Position numbers and translations under genes: made by a program. Positions 40,536 through 52,400 of a stretch of 64,000 nt of DNA are shown one piece after another. How positions within the stretch are numbered: position 1 is the first letter of the stretch; each line of letters starts with the position of its first letter. The notes beneath the pieces were generated by a model, which made no database searches, was not told where the DNA came from, and saw only the letters and a program-made list of their open reading frames with translations. This DNA comes from Euborellia annulipes (lineage: Eukaryota; Arthropoda; Insecta; Dermaptera; Anisolabididae): NCBI GenBank assembly GCA_023213315.1, contig JAKCPI010026472.1, forward strand, positions 1 through 64,000, in the 5' to 3' direction.

Positions 40536-41144
40536 AAAAAAAATAGGGGGGGGCCGTGAGATATTTATTTGGTTCCCAATGGGGTCGCGACTCAAAAAGT
40601 TTAACAAGTTAAAAAAAGTTTCGAATAAAATTTTATATAAAGCATAAAAAGATGAAATCAATCAATTTGGCAATTATTTCAAATGATGGGAGAGCATCAA
40701 TTTGTTTTTTCTAATTCGATCTGCGCCCAGAGTGCAGCCAGGGAGCCTCGCTTCACTCTCGTCTAGGCTTTTCTTCATGCGCAGATTCGCTTTTCAAAAA
40801 CTCGCATTATCTCTCTTATTTTTCGTTGGATTTGTGGAAAAATGCAAAACTGGTCTTTTCAATCAATTATAAAGCTATAGACATTTTTTTATTTAACTAC
40901 GACCACATAAAATGGGGGTTTATTAATTGCCTTTTACATCTTCAAATTTTAACAGCCTCTTTCATTTTCTAATTATCCTAATTTATTGTTTTTTAATTAA
41001 ATAAACACATTTAGGCCTTGATATTGATTGAATAACTTAGTATATAAAATATTCAAGCAAAAACAATGAAATTTTAGTCTCAAAACTTTCTGAAAATGAT
41101 TAAAAATCGATTTTCCAAATTTATTTTGACATATTAATTTTTAC

Positions 41145-41220
41145 TTTCTCTTAAAATTCAAAAATCAATTATTTTTTTAGATGCTGTTCGCATTTTGTTT
41201 TCAAAATTGTTCGAAGACCA
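41145..41220 (+). repeat. repeat A fragment cut by a MITE
   Basis: AAAATTCAAAAATCAATTAT, then a CGAAGACCAC block identical in order to other copies, cut off by the element starting at 41222. Confidence 0.5.
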
Positions 41221-41221
41221 C

Positions 41222-41439
41222 CATGGGCGTAACTAGAGGATTTGGCTGGGGGAGGGCCATGAGACCAGCCATCCTCGCTGGGGGGGGGGGGGGCATGGGA
41301 CCAGCTATCCTTCGGTGGGCCTGGAAAGCCCCATATTTTCTCAATTTTTCTTGGGGCAAGGAGCTTTCTGGGGGGGGGGGGCTCGAGCCTTCTGGGGGGA
41401 GGCCCCCCTGCACCCCCTAGTTACCTAGTTACGCCCATG
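41222..41439. mobile_element. MITE with CATGGGCGTAACTAG ends, copy 2
   Basis: CATGGGCGTAACTAGAGGAT left, AGTTACGCCCATG right, G-runs inside. Inserted in a repeat A copy. Both overlapping 70-80 residue frames derive from it. Confidence 0.6.
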
Positions 41440-41920
41440 TTTGGAGTAGCATATATATACAGTATATATATTATATAAAATGTAAACGAATACAGATCAT
41501 TATTAATGTTAATTTGAATCCGGAACTAAATAAATATTACCCCTACTCTCCTGGTATGCGCCACCGCCTCTCCACCTTCTCTACATCCATGAGCGTAGCT
41601 AGGGAATTTGGCTGGGGGAGGCGGATTTGTCACCTCCCCCCCCAAGGGCTCTAATTTTTAAAAAAATTTATATTTTAAATAAAATATTACAAAATATATC
41701 TACGAGTATATAAACTGTACAAAATTAAACACTTAAATTAAAGGCAGGCCAGGAAGGCTGCCCCCCCCTGAAATTTAATTTCGTCTTCCTAAAAAAAAGC
41801 TAAAACGAATTTCTAGACAGAGGAAAAAAATTTTTCCGCCTAATTTTGCCACCCTGCGGAAAAATTTAGTTTCATAAATAAAGAATTATATATATCATGT
41901 GTTGGTCCATGAGGTAATTA

Positions 41921-42113
41921 TGAAAAACATATAACCAAGTATTTATTAATTTAAATAAGCGAAAAATGTAGGTACCGCCGGGAGTTGCACCACGGATCTT
42001 GTCGATTTGTGGGCATGTTGAGCGTAAATCGACAAGATCCGTGGTGCAACTCCCGGCGGTACCTACATTTTTCGCTTATTTAAATTAATAAATACTTGGT
42101 TATATGTTTTTCA
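41921..42113. repeat. perfect palindrome, 88-bp arms
   Basis: Arms 41921-42008 and 42026-42113 are exact inverse copies (88 of 88 by eye) around a 17-base spacer. The arms include a GC-richer block GGTACCGCCGGGAGTTGCAC. No tRNA cloverleaf forms. Confidence 0.75.
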
Positions 42114-42794
42114 AAATTTAGTTTCGTAAAAAAAAAAAAATTCCACAGGAAAATTTTTTGAGTTCGGGTCACCCCGAAAAAAATTTCTAAATACTCCTTC
42201 CTCTGTTTGAAATATTTTATTTAGAATAATAGGAAGGCATTTTTACTTTCTTTATTATACATTAAAAAAAGAAAATTGAAAAAAAAAAAAATCAAAAGCG
42301 GTACTGGGTTCATCCAATATATACTGATAGACTAAGAAAAGGAGCTTTCCACAAGCCCCATAAAAAATTCTTACAACATCCTGAAAAGTATTTTAATTAC
42401 TGAGGATGAGAATGAGTGTAAATAGAAATCTAATATTATTCCTGAATTTACACTCTATCTTATTAATGATTTTTAAATTGAAATTTTGCAATTTATAATT
42501 TTTTTTTTTTAATTGGCCAACTAAACTGTCGAACGTGTGCGCGCTTCAATAGGCAGCAATGACATTATAAGAGTTGAGCGATAGTTGGTCGATTTTTTTT
42601 GTCAAAAGTGCAGATCAATCGCATATGATTAAAAAATCGAGTTGATCTGCAGTTGAGTCGTGTGCGCACCTTCATTGAACTTAATGCATATATCTCCATC
42701 GACTAAACTAAGGCTCGACTAAAAATCGACCGTGTGCGGTCAGCCTTAGGCCTTAAATCCTGGTTAACTCAAACGGGCTTGAACATGCTGTCAT
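42114..42794. other. gene-free stretch with decayed short repeats
   Basis: Around 42540-42755 GTGTGCGCGC, GCAGATCAATCGC and CGACCGTGTGCGGTCAGCCTTA occur in partly inverted order, suggesting an old TIR element; ends not defined. Confidence 0.35.
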
Positions 42795-43144
42795 CAGTGG
42801 CGTATTCAGGGGGGCCCAGGGGGGCCGGGCCCCCCAAAGCCTTCTCAAAAAAAAATACCTATTGTTTTCCCTAATGATTTTTTTTTAATAATTATTTTAT
42901 TAACTCTCCTAAATTCTAAAAAAAACTTATAAATAATTGAAAAAATCTCTAATATTTACGAATTTTGTATTAAAATTATTTTTTATTTCAAGAAAAAAAA
43001 AAATATTTTTTATTTATTTTTTTATTTATAATTATTAGGCCTATATTATCTAAAAAAAATATTTCTCCACTTTAAGTTTCTTGGAAAAGGGGGGGGGTTC
43101 AAAACTTTGGGCCCCCCCAAACAGAAATCCTGGCTACGCTACTG
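42795..43144. mobile_element. hAT-like MITE with perfect 8-bp TSD
   Basis: CAGTGGCGTATTCAGG left, CTGGCTACGCTACTG right, G/C tracts inside both ends. GCTGTCAT on both flanks (42787-42794, 43145-43152). Confidence 0.8.
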
Positions 43145-43187
43145 GCTGTCATAATACAAAAGAACGACACTTGGTTGTCGACTGCGA

Positions 43188-44930
43188 GCCAGGTGATTTT
43201 TGGCGCGCGCGCGCCAGCCCCCTCACATGAGGTATAAAAAACAGTTAAGAATAAAAAAAAAAAGTGCAGGAGGTGGATTTGAACTCGCGAAGTTTGGTTA
43301 CGTGAGATTGGAAAAAATATAAATTGCTTGATGACGAATTAACCACTTGAGCCACGCTTTATCTAATATTTTTAGGATAAAATAAGCCATATGAGAAACA
43401 TGAAATAAAAGAAGTATTAAAAAGGTTTTAATATTCCACATATGATATATCATTTTTCTTTACTTTTTATGCAGATTAATAATTTATAATTAAAATTTCA
43501 TTAGTATGGATAGTTTTCAAATAATTCAATAGGCAAACGTCAGATTGTTTATGCCTTAATGTAATTAAACCAAAAACTCTACCTAACATATGATACATGT
43601 CATTAATTCTAGAATTCCCACTGATTCCAGAGAAATAAAGCCCTTTTAATTATATGATCTAATTTGGGAGTTATTGGCGATCAAAGTTAAGCTTATTTTC
43701 GACCTTTAATGACATCACCACTCAATTTTCTATATTATCGAAAAAGCTTATTTAGCATTGTCCGATTAAAACCAAATTTTTACCAGAGATTTATAATTAA
43801 AAAATGAATTTTTTTTCTAAAGTTTCATTGAGATTGGTAAAGAAATAAATAAAATATTGACTATTTTGTAAATTAAGTTTTAGAATTTAGGATCTCAGTT
43901 GCAAGCCTAGGCCCGGTTCACAGAGCGCTCTCTTTACCCATCCGGGATCCCGAATTCTAAAACTCAATTTACAAAATAGTCAATATTTTATTTATTTCTT
44001 TACCAATCTCAATGAAACTTTAGAAAAAACTCATTTTTTAATTATAAATCTCTGGTAAAAATTTGGTTTTAATCGGACAATGCTAAATAAGCTTTTTTCG
44101 ATAATATAGAAAATTGAGTGGTGATGTCATTAAGGTCGAAAATAAGCTTAACTTTGATCGCCAATAACTCCCAAATTAGATCATATAATTAAAAGGGCTT
44201 TATTTCTCTGGAATCAGGGGGAATTCTAGAATTAATGACATGTATCATATGTTAGGTAGAGTTTTTGGTTTAATTACATTAAGGCATAAACAATCTTACG
44301 TTTGCCTATTGAATTATTTGAAAACTATCCATACTAATGAAATTTTAATTATAAATTATTAATCTGCATAAAAAGTAAAGAAAAATGATATATCATATGT
44401 GGAATATTTTTTTTTTATAAAAACATTCACACTTTTTCTCATTCACACTCACACTCACACATTCACACAGTCTTTTCGGCAACTCAGGCCATTTAAGACT
44501 TTAAACGATATCCGTTATTGATTATTATATATATATGGGGTCCAGGCATTCTTATTTAAGCCATTTGGTATCCAATTGGCTTAAATAAAATCATCGGACT
44601 GCCTGGGGTCCGAACCCGCGACGTTTGGTATATGAGGTTAGCACGCTAACCTCTACGCATGCCCCGAGGGCTATGTGGAATATTAAAATCTTTTTAATAC
44701 TTCTTTTATTTCATGTTTCTCATATGGCTTATTTTATCCTAAAAATATTAGATAAAGCGTGGCTCAAGTGGTTAATTCGTCGTCAAGCAATTTATATTTT
44801 TTCCAATCTCACGTAACCAAACTTCGCGAGTTCAAATCCACCTCCTGCACTTTTTTTTTTTATTCTTAACTGTTTTTTATACCTCATGTGAGGGGTGGGG
44901 CTGGCGCGCGCGCGCCAAAAATCACCTGGC
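43188..44930. repeat. giant palindrome, about 707-bp arms
   Basis: Left arm 43188-43894, spacer 43895-43946, right arm 43947-44930. The right arm is about 708 bp once the SINE and its target duplication (44409-44684) are subtracted. Outer ends are GCCAGGTGATTTTTGG followed by a (GC)n block. Each arm contains Pol III-type boxes (TGGCTCAAGTGGTTAA and GAGTTCAAATCC) that do not fold as a tRNA. A partial third copy of the arm follows at about 44945-45065. No coding frame. Confidence 0.85.
44409..44671 (-). mobile_element. SINE family I with 13-bp TSD, inside the palindrome
   Basis: Minus-strand head GCCCTCGGGGCATGCGTAG, B-box GGGTTCGGACCCC, body and T-run (A-tail). TATGTGGAATATT flanks it at 44396-44408 and 44672-44684. 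The left arm has the empty site. Confidence 0.85.
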
Positions 44931-45180
44931 TGGCATGACCGCAACAATCTGACGTTTGCCCATTGAATTATTTGAAAACTATGGCTACTATTGAGATTTT
45001 GATTATAAATTATTAATCCTCGTAAAAAGTAATGAAAAATGATATATCATATGTGGAATATTAAAATGTTAAAAAAAAAACAAACTTTTTTTTATTTATA
45101 TAGTTGGAGTTGGAGAACGAATCTAGAGGAGCAAATGAGCAGGGTATTATCACATATTAATGATATATCATTAACCTGTG

Positions 45181-45273
45181 ATTGAAATAAATTGTCGCAT
45201 GAGACGAGATGCGATCCCGCGACTCTTGTACAAATGGCCAGCCCGCTAACCACTACATCAAGGCCCGAGGGCT
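45181..45273 (-). mobile_element. SINE family II, partial copy
   Basis: Head GCCCTCGGGCCTTGATGTAG on the minus strand, A-box GTGGTTAGCGGG, then the GTCTCATGCGAC block; tail side truncated. Confidence 0.6.
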
Positions 45274-45758
45274 AGATTAAATGTTGCCGCAATTAAAATA
45301 TGACAAATATTTTTGTTAGAGACTGTACTTATCAGCACTTTTTGTTTTCTATATACTTTTGAAGCTAACTTCACTTATCTTCTTGTAATCATTTCGTGAT
45401 TTGACTTTGTTTATTTTTATAAATAGAATCTTTAAAATTTTGTTAGATTTTTTTTTAAGAGAATAAAAAAAAATCTAAAATTAAATAATATAAAAACAGT
45501 AGGTGATTTAATTATATAAAAAATAAAGAATAATATGAAGTGATATATTTCTAACGACACGTGACATTTACTTTCCCATATTTTTTTTAAAATTATTTTT
45601 TGAGGTAATTGACATTTTTCATAAATATTAAATAATTTACAAAGTTTATTAACTCATATAAAATAGTTATTTTCTTAATTTTTTTAAAATAATATATATA
45701 TTGACTATCAATATTGTTGTTAATAATAATATATCTTTTATATTTCAGTTGTTTAACA

Positions 45759-46119
45759 ATGGCTGCAAAGCAACAAATAGAAGAAGAATCACTTTATGAT
45801 AATAAAAGTCTTCAAACATCTAAACATCCCCTCTATAATTCATTAAAGCATTTATGGGGCGTTTGTAAGTAGTATTTAAGATTTTATACTATTTACTTTT
45901 AATTATATTTATTTTTTAAATAAGGATTATTAAAGAATTTTTATTGGGTTTTTGAAAAGTTAGATTTTCCATCATTCTCTTTTTATATATAGTTTTGTGC
46001 CCGGGGGCGTGGCGTAGGGGGTGGGGTGCTCCCTGTCCCCACGTGGCGGGGGGGGGCCCCGGGGGCCGGGGGGGTTTTTTTGTGGGGGAAGGGGGGGGTT
46101 TTTTTTAGGTGGGGGGGGG

Positions 46120-46169
<50 letters not shown>

Positions 46170-49100
46170 AAAAAAAAAAAAAAAAATTATTTAAGTACCC
46201 AGAAATAACGTTAGGATTGCAATCCCCACCCTCAAAATATTACAGCTAATATGTAGTATTAATTATACTTATTATAGCCGTTGTACTCAGTTATGATATA
46301 CTTATTAATATATTTAATCCTTTGATTGAGAAACCTTTGAAAGATGTGATGGGGAGGGAGGGCCTTGCGTCTCTTTAGGTTTTTATTCATTTAAACCCCC
46401 CCCCAAAAAGGAGGGGGGGGGGAGGTGCTTTCTCCCCCCCCCCCCCCCCTAACATAATTTGATATACTTTTACTAAAGATTAGATAAAATCTTACTTTCA
46501 AGGTGATTTGATAAACGAACTCACACATATAGGGTCTAGGTTATATAGCTCATATATAGGGTCATTAAAGACACAAAGAAGTCAAATATTCTAGATAATG
46601 TCTTGGTAAGGATGAATATCAGTGGGAGGTTGTCCTCGTTGAGGGAGGACTCGTACAATTCTTCCATAACTTTGATCGCATGCCCACAACATTGCTTGCC
46701 TCGGGCAATTTTCATTGGGGACTCATCTGTTTACCAGTGGGTTTTCAAGCAATTTAGTTCTGCTGGGAAGTGGTACAGAGCTGCAGATAGTTCAACAAAA
46801 TCTTCAGCACGAAATCATTGGCTGTTGAATTAATTAGTAAGAAATGAATGAACAAATTTTACTCAACCTGTTACGGGTTTTAGGCATTAAAATAGATGCA
46901 AGAAGGGCACGAGAGGCCCAGCGTGCATTGCTGATCTTTTGGATTTGTTGAAACTTGAACTAGTCAACCTAATATTTGTGGTTTGTCTCTGACCTTTTTT
47001 AATTTTTTTCAAAGAATAAACGTCATTTTAGTCAATAATAGGCAAAAGTTCATTCATTCGGGCAACAGGAAATCATTTTGGAAAAGAAAAGTCATAACTA
47101 GAGCCCGGATTTTTATGCAGCAAAAACCGCTAAATATGCCATATAATATGCAGTAAAAGTATTAAAATATGCAGCCAAATATGCAATATATTTATGGCAA
47201 AAATATTAAGTAAATGGCTTCAAATTAAAGGTAAATCATGATTTCTACTGATGTAAAACTAATGGTGATTTATTTTTAGAAGGAAATAATAAAAAAAAAA
47301 AAAAAATTGGTCTCACAATAAAAACTAAATTTAAATTAAAAAAAAAAAACATAGAGAGCAATCCATTGCGAAATTTTTGAATCAAACGAGGACCCCTGTT
47401 TTGGCATTTTTTTCTTTAATTAATTTGACTTCGAAATATGAAACACGACTAAGGGCGGATCCAGAGGTGTTTCTCGGGGGGGGGGGGGGGGGGAAGGTAA
47501 TCTGGTGTGACTCGTCGCACAGCACACTTTTTTTTTTTTTTTTTTTTTTAAAAACATTCACACTTTTTTTCTCATTCACACTCACATTCACACACACATT
47601 CATACAGTCTTTTCGGCAACTTAGGCCATATAAGACTTTGACGATAACCGTTGTAGAGAATATATCTATTGTAGGGTCAGGCATTTCTATTTAAGTCATC
47701 TGGTATCCAAATGGCTTAAATAAAATCATCGGACTGCCTGGGTCCGAACCCGCGACGTTTGGTATAGGAGGTAGGCACGCTACCTACTACGCCAAACCCG
47801 GGGGCGCACAGCACACTATTTTTCCTTAATTTCGGTAATTTAAAGGCGCATTCTGTACTTGTTTGCCAGAATATAAATACAAATCAAATTTTTAAGTATT
47901 AATTTTTAAAATTTTACATTAAAAATACATTTTTTTTCAAGTCTCTGGTGCGGGGGGGTATCCCCCTTGAACACAACTGACTTGATATTCATCCAACGAA
48001 AATTTTAGCAAAACTAAATTTATTTCTTAAAAGAGGATATAAAGAATAAAAAATATATAGTTATTTATTTTTTACAATGTAATAAAGGATTTAATTTTTT
48101 TTTTTTTTTTTTGTTTTTAGAAAAAAAAATTAAAAAATTAAAATAAAATGAAATTTTTACTGAAAAAAAATTTAAAATATCCAAAAAGTCTTAAATATGC
48201 AACTTTATGCAATATTGACCAAATATGCAAAAATATGCAATATAGAATTTGAACCCTAGCTCCAAGGGGGCATGATTCGGATAGAAAATTGGTTTTCAGT
48301 GACGTACCTATTAGCAAATAGAATATGCAATTGCATAGGAATCTGGGCTCTAGTCATAACCCTAATGAGGATACTCCTTATTGACATACATTCTCCAAAT
48401 TAAAACATTCCTCCGTTGGTACAGTGAAGGACAATCCCATGCGTTTTCTACTTGTGATTATTTCATTGTTTTAAAAAAATATAATTTTTTTAATGGAAAC
48501 TTTCAGGGTTCAAACCTAGAAAAATTCCAATAAAGATTTTCATTTTCTTTTATAAAAAAATGAAATAATCACAAGTAGGAAACGCATGGGTGAGACTTAA
48601 TATTGTCCCTCACTGTACATAGTCTTTACTTATCTATTATCCGGTTAACGATTTGGTTCTTAACGCTTCCGGGACGGGCTATAATCCCCCCCCCCCCTCC
48701 GAAGATCTGCGCCTGTATAATACGACTATATCATAGGCGTGCCCAGGGATGGAGGAGTTTTGGGGTTCAAACTCCCCCAGGGAACCCCAGCTAACACTAG
48801 TATTTTAAGAAATATTTGCCATCGTGATATAATTGTAAGAGGAAAGTATTATAATCGTTAAAAATTATGTAGAAATTCATTTATATCTGCCTAGAAAGAG
48901 GGGGGGGGGATTATACGGATTATATGTTCCCCATTACAAATTTCTGGTTTCAGGCTATGAAATATATATTTCCAAATTAAATATAAGTAATCTCCGGGAA
49001 CGAGATGGAGATTCAATAAAGCTTATGCGGTATGTCCAAATTATATTTTAATTTCTACTCATTAAATTAAAATGTACAAAGAGCCCAATTTCGTACCGTC

Positions 49101-49383
49101 ATCTAATGATCGATTCAACAAAAAGGACACGAATTAAATCAAAATTTGGAAACATTGACTTTGGTCATTTACCCAGAACATACAAAAATTTATAAATTTA
49201 CGTTTAAAATTGTAATTTTTTCTTTTTCAGGGAAAAGAAGTGCTCCAGTTGCTAACTTATTGCGCGAATTTTATGAAAGTTCAGATAATCCATTTATAGC
49301 TGGACTCGAATTAGTTGTAGCCTGCGATGATTTCTCAAATGCAAAACAAAATTCTCTTTCATTTACTGGTAAATATATGATTT

Positions 49384-49416
<33 letters not shown>

Positions 49417-52400
49417 TTTTAATACATTTTTTTCTTTTTAGTAATAGAAGAATTAAATAATTACATTAATTCCAATAAACATTTAATCTCAAAATATTTA
49501 GATACTAATATACAAAAACAAGCATTTGATCTCATAGTTAAACATAAAAATTCTGCTTTTGTACAAAATATTTTTAGTTTATATAGATTAATTGAAAATA
49601 GGGAAGATTTTATTGATCCTATTAGAGAACTTATAAATTATAAACTTTATAAAGAGGTATTTTTTCTTTTTTTTTTACTTTTTATTTACTATATTTAAAT
49701 TTCATCTCATGTTCGCTATTTTATTTTTTAGGCCTGTCAAGCAGCACATTTTCTTAATTTACATGACTATTATAATATCGAAGATTTTCTGGTGCCTTTG
49801 GTTTTTCAAGATCGACTAAAGATTGCTGAAGATTTTCTTGATTTTAGCGTAAGACATCAACATGAACTACTTCCTTATCTTGATCAATTTATTCATACAA
49901 AATATCCTGCACTTGCATTTGATAAAGCTATTTGGTAAATTATAATAAGATTTATTTTTAAATTATTATTTTTTTTAATCTCTTAAACTTTTTTCCAGTG
50001 ATTTGAAAATCGTCGGTGTTTATTCTGAAAAATTGAATTATAAACCTTTTAGTAAATTAGTTGCCCGATGGGCTAAAAAGTATAATCTACCTCCTCATTT
50101 TACCCCAAATTTAATTCAACGTCGAAATGAGGGAGCTATATTTTTTTTATTACGTCGACGATATGAAGAAAATTCTCTCGGTAGGTGGATTATTTTGAAT
50201 CCTTATAAGATTGATTATTAAAAAGATTGTAATTTTTTTAAGGGCTTGAAAGTTTCCGTGAAATGATTAGAGAAGCCGTTGGAGAAGATGAGAAATTAGT
50301 TGATCATCTAATTTTGACTCTTACACAATATGCGGATGCTGCTGAAGCCATTTTTTGGGCCAGAGAATTCAACTTTCCTGAAAGTCGATGGCCTCTTTAT
50401 CTTCGAGAACAAGCCCGTGACATTCCTGACAAGTAAGTTTTTTTTTTTTTTTTTTTTTTTATAAATTCTATTAAATTTACTTGTTAGTTAAAAAATATAT
50501 TTTTTTTCAGAAATGATAAAATTCCTTCAGAAGATTGGGATTCAGAACCACAAAGTACGAATTATCATTCATTGACAATTCCTCATGAAAATATAATTAT
50601 TGTGGACAATGAAGAAGCTTTTAATTTTTTGCTAAGAGAAGTGAAGGTAAATTAGAAATTAACATTGGATTTTGGTTAGGATGAATCTTAGGATTATAGT
50701 TTCGAATTTTCAAATTCTACAAATCTTCAGACTATTCACTTTCAATAAAGTGCAGGGGCGTCGGAACGAATTTGAATCAGGGGGGGGGGGGGGGCAAAAA
50801 AATTTTTTTTAGAAAATTAAAATAATTTAATATGTTCAAATAGTATAAAACAAAAACAAATCTACTATAAAACTTTAAAAATTTTAAATAAAATCACAAT
50901 TTTAATCAAATTAAAATCTTAAAAAATTTGCTAGTGATTTTATCAAAAATTTTTGGAAAAAATTTGAAAAAAAATGAATTTTTTACTCTTTTAATTTTTT
51001 TTAATTTAGAAGATTTTATTTTTCAAAAGTAAAAATATATCATTTTTAAAAAGAAATGAAAATAGAAGAATTTCGATGGCTGAGTGGCAATTATTAGGAT
51101 CAGGAAGAGTCGACGATAATCAAATAGTTTTGTTTATCACTTGCTGGCTGCCATACATCTTCCTGATCCTAAAAATAAATGAAATAAAAAAAGAAATTTT
51201 GCCCCCCTCTGCCCCCCCCCCCCCCTGTAGGATGCCAGGGGGGGCAATGCACCCCCCCCCCCCCCGTAGGATGCCAGGGGGGGCAATGTACCCTTGCCCC
51301 CCCCCAGTTCCGGCGCCTATGATAAAGTGTATAATAAAATTAAGAACAGTGATTAAGAATTTTTATTAAATTAAATTAAATGACTTCATTCTTCTTGTGA
51401 ATTATTCCTTTTACTACTAATACTACAGCTATAACAATATCTTCATTTACTTGAAATATTATGTTCACTTTTTACTTTCTCGTACCTCTTATATATGTTA
51501 ATATATAGAGAGAGAAAGTATTGGATTCATGTCAAAAATTCGATGTCGAGATTTTGATGGATCTTCACGTTTTGAGGTCCCCTGAATCCAAAAAAGTGGT
51601 TTTCGCGACATGGTCTGTCTGTGTGTCTGTGTGTCTGTCTGTGTGTGTGTGTGTGTGTCTGTGAACAAAATATCTCAAGAACGAAAAGAGCTAGGAAGTT
51701 GAAATTTTATATTTAAGTTAGGCACCCCCATGGGACGTGACACGAAGCTTTTGAACAAAATCGACCAAAGAGTACTAGTACTTTACTGATGCACTTTTTC
51801 AGTTTTTTTCGATTTTCTCAAAATTTGCTCCAACGATTTTTTTTAAAATTCAAAAATCAATTATTTTTTAGATTCTCTATAAAATGTATATTCTCATTTT
51901 GTGATTGAAATCTTCTGAAGACCACTTTACTCTTGTACTCCATAGAAAAGATAGGAGAAATGGTTGCCATGGTATCAAAATATAAATATTTTCCCATACT
52001 TATAAATTTTACATCTTGAATTCAATTGTACCCTACTGTCGGAAACTAAATACATGTCGACACAAAAAATCTGGTGTGACAAGCACAGTACACAACTTTC
52101 GATTACCGAAGGTAAGAGAAAGTTGTGTGCTGTGCCAGTCACACCAGATTTTTTCTGTCGTGTTCACTTGAGTTTGACACCCCTCTCTTAAAAGATTATT
52201 TTAAAACTCATATCAAAACCTCTTGTATTTGTTTTACTAAATATAATTCTTTAATCTATCCTTTCAGGAATGTAATTTAGTTGGTTTGGATTGTGAATGG
52301 AAACCTTCTTTTGGATCTACCATAAATGATCTTGCTCTTTTACAAATTGCCTTGGATAACTATGTATTCATTGTGGATGCTTTAATCATTGCAAAAAAAT

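Larger units (their letters stand above)
47099..48352. mobile_element. hAT-like element F, copy 2, carrying two nested layers
   Basis: TAGAGCCCGG ends with GTCATAAC on both sides (47091-47098, 48353-48360). Holds MITE B (47450-47969), which itself holds a SINE (47529-47804). Interior ATATGCA blocks match copy 1. Confidence 0.8.

Noticed and set aside
43263..43364. Possible tRNA (TGGCTCAAGTGG and GAGTTCAAATCC) in the palindrome
   Set aside because: Both Pol III boxes exist but T-stem and acceptor do not pair; kept only as a note on the palindrome.
46026..46208. Gly-rich plus-strand frame
   Set aside because: Translation of a poly-G run inside an EXD3 intron.
48987..49029. Longer form of EXD3 exon 2 using donor at 49030
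   Set aside because: Open and tempting, but it puts exon 3 out of frame with an early stop; the inner donor keeps 875 codons.
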